A stretch of DNA of 64,000 nucleotides, taken from assembly GCA_026075535.2 (NCBI GenBank), contig AP026548.1, forward strand, positions 7,316,001 through 7,380,000, written 5' to 3'. The stretch is from Tricholoma matsutake. Lineage: Eukaryota; Basidiomycota; Agaricomycetes; Agaricales; Tricholomataceae. The notes below the pieces were generated by a model, which was not told where the DNA came from, did not search any database, and saw only the letters and a program-made list of their open reading frames with translations. Shown here piece after piece: positions 1-9,647 of the stretch. The position numbers and the translations under genes are program-made. Numbering within the stretch: position 1 is the first letter of the stretch; the number at the start of each line of letters is the position of its first letter.

Positions 1-1
1 A

Positions 2-301
2 TTCCCACATGGGTGGGCAATTGAAGAATTCATCAAGTCCAGTCTCAAGAACAAGCGTGCTTACACACGTAAACAGGGATATTTCCAAGAACTTGGTAAT
101 GCAAACAACTCAGGGAGCAATGGTCATGAGGAGTCTCTAAATGGTGACATGGGTGATGATGAGGCTGAAGCTGGAAATGGAGAATTTGAAGGTGACATTG
201 AGGATGATGAGCTTGAAGCTGGAAATGGGGAATTTGAAGGTGACATGGAGGATAATGAGGCTGAAGCTGGAAATGATGAATTCATAGGCAATAATGAGTA
301 G
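2..301 (+). CDS. C-terminal tail of an unrecognised protein with acidic tandem repeats (5' end outside the window)
   Basis: An open frame runs from the window edge to a TAG at 299-301. Its first third is basic and mixed (IEEFIKSSLKNKRAYTRKQG). The rest is about three copies of a 20-residue acidic unit of the type GDMxDDExEAGNGEFE, encoded by 60-bp direct repeats. No catalytic domain is visible. The stop lies 9 bp outside the terminal CACTG of the foldback element at 310. The fragment could therefore be a gene hit by that element, or the end of a transposase gene of a related element. I do not recognise the family. Confidence 0.45.
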   Translation, partial: FPHGWAIEEFIKSSLKNKRAYTRKQGYFQELGNANNSGSNGHEESLNGDMGDDEAEAGNGEFEGDIEDDELEAGNGEFEGDMEDNEAEAGNDEFIGNNE

Positions 302-309
302 GATGTCTA

Positions 310-967
310 CACTGGGTGCAGGGCACAATACCCCTGATGGGGTATTATGTAAGTATCCTGGAAGTATTCCTAATACTGTCAAGATACTAGCCCAGAAGTA
401 TGTTGCAAGTATGCTGATTGTTGATTACCATACCTCCACATTAGTAACTTGTACATATTGTAACTGTATTCTGAATGTCTTGGCTGAAAAATAATACAAT
501 ATTTCCTCCTTACTATCACAATAATATTAAGATACTTCTAATGGAGTATTGAAGTGAAAGATCAAAATATTTTTCAAGTACTGAGAAGGCAGTAACTTGG
601 TGGTATTGAGGTAATTTCTTCAATACTACCAAGATACTATCTACAATACTATCAAGGTGATATCACAATACTCTGCTTGGGATATGTTAGCAATGTGATG
701 GAAAAGATCTAGAAAACCTCTGTGTCAGTATGCTTGAAATATCATGGAAGTACACAAACAAAAAGAGTAGTCATACACCCCATACCTTCACCATACTAAA
801 GCCAGGGAATATTGGAAGTATTGAAGTGTTGTTTATTCAATACTGTCAAACTACTCTATGGGAAGTATATAAGAAGAAATTTGATAAATTGGGAAAGTAT
901 TATTAGCAGATGTCTGCACATGCAGGTCTGCTGTTGCAAGTATCTACTTCCATGTCTGAGCACCTAC
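310..967 (+). repeat. Left arm of foldback element
   Basis: The 658-bp inverted partner of 2441-3098 is nearly identical over its whole length. For example, the stretch ending at 967 (GAGCACCTAC) is mirrored at 2441 (GTAGGTGCTC). The arm is dense in AGTATT/AGTACT motifs. Confidence 0.85.
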
Positions 968-1034
968 ATGTCCACTGGCAGGTATCTACTCAGGTACTCA
1001 CTTGCACATCCAAGTTGTATGTCCAAGTACTTAC

Positions 1035-1299
1035 CACTGGGTGCAAGGCACAATACTGCCTGAGAAGTACTGTGAAAGTATCCTGACAGTATTCCTCATT
1101 GTCAACATACTTCACCAGAGGTATTTTGACAGTATTGTACTATATTTTGATAGTACTGAAGGTACTGAAGTAGTATTCTAGATTGGTATGCATACTGGCA
1201 AAATATCCTTGGGTGAGTATGGTGGCAGTATTAGGAGTACTTCCAGAATACTGACATCATACCTTCTCAGAAGTATCTTGCTGTGCAGCCAGTTACTGG
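1035..1299 (+). repeat. Small CACTGG-ended element, copy 1, inside the foldback core
   Basis: Begins CACTGGGTGCAAGGCACAAT and is a direct repeat of 2187-2439. It is also the reverse complement of 61985-62244. Its outer 20 bp resemble the ends of the enclosing foldback, so small element and foldback belong to one family. The right end is diverged (CCAGTTACTGG). Confidence 0.7.
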
Positions 1300-1912
1300 C
1301 ACCTATTTGAGTACTGACTAGTACTTGCCAGTGCATATCCAAGTACTCACTCAAGTATCTACTGGAACCTATTCAAGTTTGAGTACTTACTTGTATATCC
1401 AAGTACCTACTTGACTGTCCAGGTATCTACTCAGGTACTTACATTCATCCAAGATGTATGTCAAAGTACTTACTCAAGTACCTACTTGCACTTATTTGAG
1501 TACTTACTTGCATATCCAAATACCTACTTTATATCTACCTGCATGTTCAGGTATCTACTCAAGTACTCACTTGCATATCCAGGTACTTACTCAAGTACCT
1601 GCTGGTACCTATTTGAGTACTTATTTGTATGTCCAAGTACCTACCAGTGGTTATTTGAGTATTTACTTGTATGTCCAAGCAGTGCCTACTAGTATCTACT
1701 TGAGTACTTACTTGTATATCCAAGTACCTACTTGATATCTACTTGTGTGTCCAGGTATGTACTCAAGTACCACTTGCACATCCAAGTTGTACATCCAAGT
1801 ACTTACTCAGGTACCTAGTACTGGCACCTATGGGAGTACTTACCTGCACATCCTGGTACTTACTCAAGTACCTACTGTTTTGAGTCCTTACTTGTATATC
1901 CAAGTACCTACT

Positions 1913-2040
1913 TGTACTTATTCAAGTACATACCGGTACTTATTCAAGTACATACCGGTACTTATTCAAGTACATACCGGTACTTATTCAAGTACATACC
2001 AGTACTTATTCAAGTACATACCGGTACTTATTCAAGTACC
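1913..2040. repeat. 22-bp tandem repeat (about six units)
   Basis: Near-perfect tandem units of GTACTTATTCAAGTACATAC with a two-base CC/GG join. Each unit carries partly palindromic GTACTT/AAGTAC halves. The array lies in the core of the foldback element, between two direct copies of a roughly 110-bp segment (about 1700-1816 and 2075-2186). Confidence 0.85.
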
Positions 2041-2186
2041 TCCCAGTACTTACTCAAGTACCTACTGTTTTGAGTCCTTACTTGTATATCCAAGTACCTA
2101 CTTGATATCTACTTGTGTGTCCAGGTATGTACTCAAGTACCACTTGCACATCCATGTTGTACATCCAAGTACTTACTCAGGTACCT

Positions 2187-2439
2187 CACTGGGTGCAAGG
2201 CACAATACTGCCTGAGAGGTACTGTGAAAGTATCCTGACAGTATTCCTAATATTGTCAACATACTTCACTAGAAGTATTTTGACAGTATTGTACTATATT
2301 TTGATAGTGCTGAAGGTACTGAAGTAGTATTCTAGATTGGTATGCATACTGGCAAAATATCCCTTGGTGAGTATGGTGGCAGTATTAGGAGTATTTCCAG
2401 AATACTCCTTCTCAGAAGTATCTTACTGTCCAGCCAGTG
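2187..2439 (+). repeat. Small CACTGG-ended element, copy 2
   Basis: Second copy of the 1035-1299 unit, starting CACTGGGTGC and ending GTCCAGCCAGTG, immediately before the right arm. The ends are imperfect inverted repeats (CACTGGsTG). No coding capacity. Confidence 0.7.
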
Positions 2440-2440
2440 T

Positions 2441-3098
2441 GTAGGTGCTCAGACATGGAAGTAGATACTTGCAACAGCAGACCTGCATGTGCAGACATCT
2501 GCTAATAATACTTTCCCAATTTATCAAATTTCTTCTTATATACTTCCCATAGAGTAGTTTGACAGTATTGAATAAACAACACTTCAATACTTCCAATATT
2601 CCCTGGCTTTAGTATGGTGAAGGTATGGGGTGTATGACTACTCTTTTTGTTTGTGTACTTCCATGATATTTCAAGCATACTGACACAGAGGTTTTCTAGA
2701 TCTTTTCCATCACATTGCTAACATATCCCAAGCAGAGTATTGTGATATCACCTTGATAGTATTGTAGATAGTATCTTGGTAGTATTGAAGAAATTACCTC
2801 AATACCACCAAGTTACTGCCTTCTCAGTACTTGAAAAATATTTTGATCTTTTACTTCAATACTCCATTAGAAGTATCTTAATATTATTGTGATAGTAAGG
2901 AGGAAATATTGTATTATTTTTCAGCCAAGACATTCAGAATACAGTTACAATATGTACAAGTTACTAATGTGGAGGTATGGTAATCAACAATCAGCATACT
3001 TGCAACATACTTCTGGGCTAGTATCTTGACAGTATTAGGAATACTTCCAGGATACTTACATAATACCCCATCAGGGGTATTGTGCCCTGCACTCAGTG
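2441..3098 (-). repeat. Right arm of foldback element
   Basis: Reverse complement of 310-967 with only scattered substitutions. The terminal CAGTG at 3094-3098 is followed by CTA. Confidence 0.85.
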
Positions 3099-3743
3099 CT
3101 AAGTATTTTTGTCACGTATGAGTGAGTATTTTCTCTTTTGCAAGATGTTGAATTTTTGTCATTAAAGGTGACATTTCTTGTATTAAACTGGATTAAATTT
3201 AAATGGTTACTGTCATGAGAATTGCCCCTACTGTTGTGAAAACTCATTGTTAGATGTATGAATAGTTTCAGTTGGCAAGTTATGAAAATACTTCATTGAC
3301 AGCATGAAAACTTGTTGCTATGGCACGATGAAATAGCCCTGCAAAGTGGATGGATAACCACTTTCCTGACCCTCTGAAAATCTCCCAAAAAAAGGGCAAA
3401 ATCCAGCTACTTGAAATGTAGTGGATTACTCCATTAAAAAGATGGAAGTCATCCCGAGGGATGAATTCAATGGGGTATGAATACAGACAAATTTCAAGGT
3501 ATTTTCAACATCTTAACTCATCCATTCTGAGGGGGAATTTTTACAACTTTTAGTGGGTGTTTTTCTCCAAAAACCAGATGATTTTTATTCTTTTTCAACA
3601 GACATAAAGGATGAAAATTCTACCCCAAATGGATTACTTTCTACTCAATTACTTCACCTCAGTGGCTGAAATTCTGGATGATTTTCCACATCTGATAGTC
3701 TCACTATGTTGCATGCACATGTTCTGACAGCATTCAGTTTAAT
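3099..3743. other. Non-coding stretch
   Basis: AT-rich sequence between the foldback element and the broken integrase end of the copia remnant. No sustained open frame, tandem repeat or RNA gene was seen. Confidence 0.5.
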
Positions 3744-5223
3744 CATTTGGCAATTCCATTCTGGGAAGGTGAGTGAGGGGTGGTGACATCTAGTTGGATT
3801 CCATTGTCCAGCAGAAATTTCTTGAACTCCTTACTAAGAAATTCCCCCCCTCCATTGATGCAAAGTTTCTTGAGTTTGCACCCAGTTTGAGTTTTGATGA
3901 AACTCTTGTACTGTTTGAACTTCAGATTTCTGTTTCAAGAAATAGGTCATTGTGCATGATGCCTTGCCATCAGTGAATGTTATGAAATACTGGTCTCCCC
4001 CTGGAGCCTGAGTGTGCGCTGGTCCCCACAGATCACTAACCATCAGATCTTCAATCTCTTTGATCTCCAATTTGCTTTCTTTGGGAAATGGCCGGACTTG
4101 TTGCTTTGAAGTAATGCATGCCTGGCATTGTGAAGCTGGTTCCACCATCCTATCCAGCTCCATTCCCAAAACCATTTCCTTTTCCTTGAGCATTTTTACT
4201 GAACCATGTTCAGATGCCCAAAAATTTTGTGCCATTCATCCCATGTTCTCCCATGTTTGGTGGTATATGCTTGGTCATGTTTGGCAATACCTTTGACATT
4301 CATATCAAATAACCAGTTCATGATCCAACCTTCCATGATGATTGCTCCATTGGGTGATTGGAATCTGACTCCTGGCACTGTGAATAAAACAGCTGCCCCA
4401 GCCTCGAGTGCACATGAAATTGAAATGAGGTTGAATGGTGCATCAGGGGTGTGTGTCACATCCTTGAGAGTATTTTGGATACTTTTCCTCCCATGGTGCA
4501 TTCCAGCCATATTGAACCTCATCCAAGTACAGGTGCTTTTCCAAACCCAGAAATCTGGTGTCCAGGGGTAGGGGTGTAGTCAATAAAAATTTCTCAGTTT
4601 TGAGTAATGTGAGATGTGCATGCTGAATCAGCTAACCAAGAGTCTGGCGAGACAGCCAGTGCCACATCCTTCCCATCATCCCCATAGAATGCAAATTTGT
4701 CATCAGCTGCTGCATTTGCTTCCATTGTGCCCTTCTGCTTCCCTCCTGATCTCCACTTTCCTGATTTGGACTTTTCCTTACATTGCCAGCCTATGTGCCC
4801 CTTTTCTCTGCATTCAAAGCATGTGATATTGGGATTGTACTTCTTTTTCCCATGCTTGCCTATTAAGGCCATATCATCAGCATTACACATGTTAATCCAT
4901 TGATCATGTTCAAGGATGCACACAATTAGTTTTTGGGCATCTGTTAAGGCTGTTGTGTCAATAGAGGCAATATAATTGTTCCAGGCTTCGGGAAGTGAGC
5001 TTAGCAAAATAATAGAAAATTCTTCCCCATCAATTTTCTGTCCCAGGTTGTGCAGCTCCTCCTGGTAGCCACACAATGTCCTAATGTGTTCCTTGATGGG
5101 TGTCAATTCTTCACATTGAGCCTGAAATAGCTTTCGTCATGCCAACACTATGCCGAGCACCCCTTGCATTTCCAATAATGACTTCAGTGTGTCCCACACT
5201 TCCTTCAATGTTGTCAAACTTGT
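3744..5223 (-). pseudogene. Ty1/copia gag (C-terminal part), protease and partial integrase
   Basis: Reading leftward from 5223, gag resumes at TSLTTLKEVWDTLKSLLEM and continues through a UBN2-type gag region to a zinc knuckle CFECREKGHIGWQC. A protease start follows (WLADSACTSHI), then the pre-integrase region with WHKIFGHLNM and CQACITSKQQVRPFP, then the integrase core start (SDLWGPAHTQAPGGDQYFI). The integrase is cut after a segment with DNGIQLDVTTPHLP near 3750. There are several frameshifts, and a TGA at 5137-5139 sits where LARRKLF is expected. Reverse transcriptase, RNase H and the 3' LTR are missing. This is the continuation of the gag start at 21786-22031; the break is the 16.5-kb KDZ insertion. 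Confidence 0.9.
5216..5223. repeat. Target-site duplication, left copy
   Basis: AAACTTGT lies immediately outside the left terminal repeat. On the gag strand it is the first part of the codons for the resumed gag frame. Confidence 0.75.
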
Positions 5224-5475
5224 CAGCCTATTCAGTAGAAATCCATGATACATCCGTCCAGTGGATTTCTGCAAAACGACGATAGATCTGTCAGTAGTGG
5301 ATTGGGCCCATAGCAGGAAAGACTCGTGTGGGCCAAGGGTGTGATGCATCCATGTGGGCCCAGTATACAGATTCACTGCCGGTGATGATTCTTCCCAGTG
5401 GTAATTGCTGAAAGATTCTTGGTGGCAGTAACATCTGACTCACAGCGCCAGCTAGCACGGTCACCATTTTACTAC
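5224..5475 (+). repeat. Left terminal inverted repeat of the KDZ element
   Basis: Aligns in reverse complement with 21588-21777. Conserved blocks in order are TTCAGTA, GGATTTCTGCAAAAC, ATTGGGCCCA, GGAAAGACTCGTGTGGGCC, GTGGGCCCAGTATACAG, GCTAGCACGGTCA and CATTTTACTACATG. The left copy carries extra internal sequence, including a second GTGGGCC segment. Confidence 0.85.
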
Positions 5476-5710
5476 ATGGCACCAGCGATGATTATTACTG
5501 GTGGTAATTGCTTGATCTGTGTGGGCCCAGTGAATAGAATTATAGCACCAGCAGCAACAATCATTGCTAGAAAAATATGGTCTACCCTTCACGGGCAACG
5601 ATTCTCGCCACCAGTAATTACTGAAAAGATTGTAATTGCCGAAAAATGGTGCTGGCTAGCATGGTTGACATATACATTAAGCAAAACAAAAGAAGTTGCT
5701 AGTGATAATT

Positions 5711-7736
5711 TTACAATGTCCTTGGTAAAGAATTCATCATTGTCCTGCACTTCTGCTGCATTAATTGGGCCATCTGGCACATTGCCTCATCAAGGGCGGC
5801 GAGCTGCCAGTGAAGGGCATGGTTTACTGCAATGTTGGACTTCACCATCTTGATGGCCTCACGGTAGCTGTGTTCAACAGCGTCAGAATAAGTCAAAATC
5901 TCCTACAATCATTATTCAGCAGCTCCTGGCCAAAGTTCAGGACTTACTTGGGGGGCCTGCTGGGATGATGCCGGTGTCGATGGAGTACAACCTGGGAATA
6001 CTGGATGAATGCGGCTGGGTAATGAAAGGCAGACGGTGCACTGAGGAACATTTAGGGGAGAGCCAGGGGGGGAATGGACCTCATCTGAATCTCTCTGTGT
6101 CAATATTGAACTATGAGAAGATCCAGGCGAGGACAATGTCGGGGTGACATGATCCAGCACAGGTTCGATATAGGCCATAGAGACATCGAGCTCCATGTCA
6201 CTACCTTCAGTCACCTCAGTAAACCAGAAGTGTGCACTGTCTGCATCTGGCATGTCAACACTGGCAGGGATCTCAAGAGTGTCCACCATTTGTAATTGTG
6301 ATGGTGGTGTTGCTGAATGATTAGGACTGCCAGGAATATAAAAAGTGTCTGGGTCAATGGTATGGGTATGTAGCACCATTGGGGCTCCAAAATCAACTCC
6401 AGAACAATCTGTGCCTGGCAAGTCAGGAATATGAAACATGTTCATGTCATTGTGTGCTGGGGATGATGTCAAATGAGCAGTGGTGCTCACCACCGGCGAC
6501 TCAGGACTACCAGTAATATAAAACACATCGGCGGCTGGCGAGTCAGGAATATGCATGTCTAGGTCATTATAAGGGCAACCTAAGCCTCTAGCAAAGGGAA
6601 ATCCGAAGTTAAAATTATACTACATAATACAGGCATTGGGGGCGCACCTAGCAAAGGGAAATCCGAAGAGAAAACTCTAAGGATCCCCTTGCTGATGCCC
6701 AGTATATGTGAAGACGACAAAAATCAAATATAACCTAAAAATAGAAAAAGGCGGAGATAGGCAGATCAAGGCCACCGAATGACATCATACCAAGGGGTAT
6801 GTGTCGGAAGGGGTACTCCGCCTCTAAATATAAAAGTGTCAACATATACAAACATGATAGCAAGGGAAAATTAGTAATAAAATCCGGAAAAATCATAGAA
6901 AATGAAGAATAGAAGGAAATGAGGTGGGGAAAAATATGGGACGAACATAAAAAATAGGAAAAACACACAGGGCACCCCCTTAGTCCCCTTACAGTCATGG
7001 TGTGCCAGCGATAGTGTCAAATGAACAGTGGTGCTCGCCACCAGCTCAGGACTACCAGGAATATAAAACGCACCGGCGGCTGGCAAGTCAGGAATATGAA
7101 ACATGTCTAGGTCATGGTGTGCCGGCAATAATGTCAAATGAGCAGTGGTGCTCACCACCAGCTCAGGACTACCAGGAATATAAAACACATTGGCGGCCGG
7201 CGAGTCAGGAATATGAAACATGTCTCAGTCATGGTGTGCTGGCGATAATGTCAAATGAACAGTGCTGATTGCCACCAGCGAGTCAGGACTACCAGGAATA
7301 TAAAATGCATCGGTGGCCAGCGAGTCAGGAATATGAAAGAGATCTAGGTCATGGTGTGGTGGTGATGATGTCAAATGAATGGTGCTCGCTGTGGGCGAGT
7401 TGGGACTACCAGGAATGTGAAATGCATCCAAGTCAAAAGATTGGGAATTTACAGTGGGTGGGGTTGCCAAATGGATAATATCTGCAGCCGCTTCAGAAAT
7501 ATCAAAAGCAAATGAGGAATGTATCGATGAACGTGGTATGGAGAAATGAAGAGTACCATCCACCGCCGGTGAATCAGGACGTTCAGGAATATGAAAAGTG
7601 GCCAGGTCCAGATTATCTATATACACCGCTGGTGAATCAGGACTACCAGGAATATAAAAGGCATTGAGGTCCAGAGTGGGCATACTTGTTGGTGGCAAAT
7701 TTGGCAAGTTTACTGATGAGCTGCCTGAATATTCCA
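5711..7736 (-). CDS. KDZ-element cargo gene A: FHIPDSP/FYIPGSPDSP repeat protein
   Basis: Function unknown. The start is chosen at MEYSGSSSVNLPNLPP (7736) because the longer upstream frame is unlike the rest. The body is a tandem array of roughly 36-residue units, each with two motifs of the type FHIPDSPA and FYIPGSPDSP followed by STxHLTxSPAHHD; the DNA is a minisatellite at 7010-7400. The tail is unique. A 45-nt GT-AG intron (5903-5947) joins SSQQAPQ to EILTYSDAVEHSYREAIKMV, a helical segment ending at 5711. The array is interrupted by a 426-bp MITE (6568-6993). The gene is divergent from the zinc-cluster gene, with under 120 bp between the two starts, so they may share a promoter. It could be a disordered structural or DNA-tethering protein, but nothing proves this. 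Confidence 0.55.
6568..6993. mobile_element. 426-bp MITE inserted in the repeat array of gene A
   Basis: The ends are imperfect inverted repeats (TATAAGGGCAACCTAAG and, inverted, TGTAAGGGGACTAAG), flanked by the direct repeat GTCAT (6563-6567 and 6994-6998). The surrounding sequence matches neighbouring repeat units once the insert is removed. Inside, AGCAAAGGGAAATCCGAAG occurs twice (near 6590 and 6650). No coding capacity. Confidence 0.75.
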
Positions 7737-7846
7737 TAAGACACAAAAATTGATCAACAAATGTGGTCACGTGAATTTTGAATATGGAAGTTGAAAATTT
7801 ATTGATGCTTTCAACTGCATCCACCCTAAGTACAAACAGTTTTATC

Positions 7847-9647
7847 ATGTCTTCTCAGCACACTGAATCCATGGAGCGTGCCCTCAATACATTTTTGGAT
7901 GGTACTTGGATGACCGTGGATTCAAAATCCATGTTGGGCAAGTTGGTGCATGATTTTTATTATGTCCTATAAATCTTTCTAAGAAGGCTTTGAAGTTGGA
8001 TTATAGGCAAAAGGTGTTGGTGAAGGAAGCGGTGATGACGCCATTCCTCAAACATGTGTTCAAAGCACTCCATCAGTGGGATAAGTCAGGCCCAACGCCT
8101 TGGGAATCCATCGACCGGAGCATATATATTCGTCAACCTTCACCCGTCGCTGCGCCAAGCAGCACTCTCCTGGCCATGCACATTACACTCCAAATCCCCA
8201 CCATGGCTATGCCACCCATCGTTGCTCCCGGTTCTGCAGCCACATCACTCATCGCCATGTCCGCACCCGTTCCCACCACTGCGACGCCGGAGGCTCAGAC
8301 CAACCAAACAGAAGCAGCTGCAAGAGCCCAGAGCAAGGGCAAGGGCAAGGGCAAGGGCAAGGGCAAGGGCAAGGAAAAGAAGGTCGTAGAACACCTGGCT
8401 CCACCTCAGTCGAAACGCCAAAAGGTGTCGCCACAGCTGGTGCCGCCTGAAATGGAGGACAGCAATGTCACAAAAGAGCCACCATTCATCCACGCCAACC
8501 TTCCAATCATGATGGCCACTCCTGCTCTACCTGAAGACGATATATGGAGGTCTGTTGTGGAACGGCCCACTGCTCTGTGCAACACATGCAGTTTGAGGGG
8601 CCTGACAACCTGCCAAATGATGGGCATCCAGATTGCTTGCATGACATGCCACAAGGGCAAGACAAAATGCTCATATACAGCATCACGTACAGCACGGCGG
8701 GATGAATTGATAGTGGCAGGGGAGCTCAAGGGGAGAAAAAAGGTCGTTGGGAAGAAAAAGGTGAAGGCAGAGGAAAGTAAACAACCGAGAATGGTGCCAA
8801 AGAGAAAATGCCGGGCAGCAGACACCACTGGTGAGTCAGATGAGTACATCCCCATCATGCCAGCCCCCGTCCCCTCAACTTCACGCATCTCCGACCATAT
8901 ACCAACCCCAGAGCCTGTCCCATCAACAAGCCTCACAATCCCCCAATTCATCAACACCATGCTTCCTGCGCCACTGCCACCAGGTTGTGTCACCCATCCC
9001 AATTGCATGCCCACCGTCAGTGGTTTACAATGGGAGCTCCAAGACCTCCACACACTTGTATTGGTCTTGGCAGAAAATCAAGGGAAATTGGATAAGGAAA
9101 GCCTCATGTTGCATGGATACATGGAAGTTTTGAACATGTTGAAGGAAAAGATGACAGTGAGCATTCCAGCATTGGAGGCTGAGATGGGTGAGTTGAGAGA
9201 AAAGGTGCTGGTGAGCATTCCAGTGCTGGAGGCTGAGATGAGGGGGTTGAGGAATGGGATGGAGTTGGAGAAGATGAAGCAGGAGGTTTTCATGTTGCAT
9301 GGTCAATTGGCGGCGACAAACAAGCGGCTGGCCAAATTGGAGAATGAGGGAAGCTCCAAGGAGGAATCAGAAGATGAAGATCCACGGCGCTGTTGATGAT
9401 CCATCTCCTGAAGTCATCAATGTTCATCAATCCAGCCCATTTGCATGAATCCATTCACTCCCCACTGTCGCCTGTTCCCATTATTATGACCACAGCTACA
9501 TCGGTGATCCCTGACACCAGTTCTTTCACCAACGCAGCTGCAACTTCTACCTCCCCGGATCCAACATCAACATACACTGCACAAATGTCCCCCCTCCCGC
9601 CTGATACCACTGTCTCAATTCCAAAAACATCAACACCCCCAGCATAA
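7847..9647 (+). CDS. KDZ-element cargo gene: zinc-cluster-like protein with coiled coil
   Basis: A short opening segment (MSSQHTESMERALNTFLDGT) stops at 7970. A long frame (7990-9396) then carries on with LDYRQKVLVKEAVMTPFLKH, so a very short intron or frameshift near 7940-7990 is likely. In order the protein has a proline-rich stretch, a (GK)n run, and a cysteine cluster CNTC-x8-C-x7-CMTCHKGKTKC that resembles fungal binuclear zinc-cluster DNA-binding domains. A basic linker and a C-terminal heptad-like coiled coil with duplicated segments (SIPALEAEMGELR, SIPVLEAEMRGLR) follow. An Ala/Ser/Thr/Pro-rich frame to 9647 may be spliced on. Probably nuclear and possibly DNA-binding. Role in the transposon unknown. 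Confidence 0.55.
8335..8370 (+). repeat. (AAGGGC)6 microsatellite within the coding region
   Basis: Six perfect hexamers encode a Gly-Lys run. They explain the long Ala/Leu and Pro/Cys reading frames on the other frames here. Confidence 0.95.

Larger units (their letters stand above)
310..3098. mobile_element. Large foldback DNA element (2.8 kb) with CACTG ends
   Basis: The termini are inverted copies of CACTGrGTGCAGGGCACAAT and continue as two 658-bp inverted arms (310-967 and 2441-3098) around a 1.47-kb core. The trinucleotide CTA lies directly outside both ends (307-309 and 3099-3101), a possible 3-bp target duplication. CACTG-type ends with a short duplication suggest the CMC/EnSpm (CACTA, including fungal Plavaka) group, which is inference. 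No transposase is encoded. Open frames in the core give tyrosine/serine/threonine-rich peptides that merely reflect the repeated AAGTACyTA and AGTATT motifs, so the element is non-autonomous. Confidence 0.8.

Noticed and set aside
812..2327. Overlapping open frames encoding Tyr/Ser/Thr-rich repetitive peptides on the plus strand
   Set aside because: They are by-products of the AAGTACyTA-type repeats in the foldback core. Two frames are equally open and no domain or codon signature is present.
8245..8493. Minus-strand frames with long Ala-Leu or Pro-Cys runs
   Set aside because: They are antisense readings of the (AAGGGC)6 run in the zinc-cluster gene.
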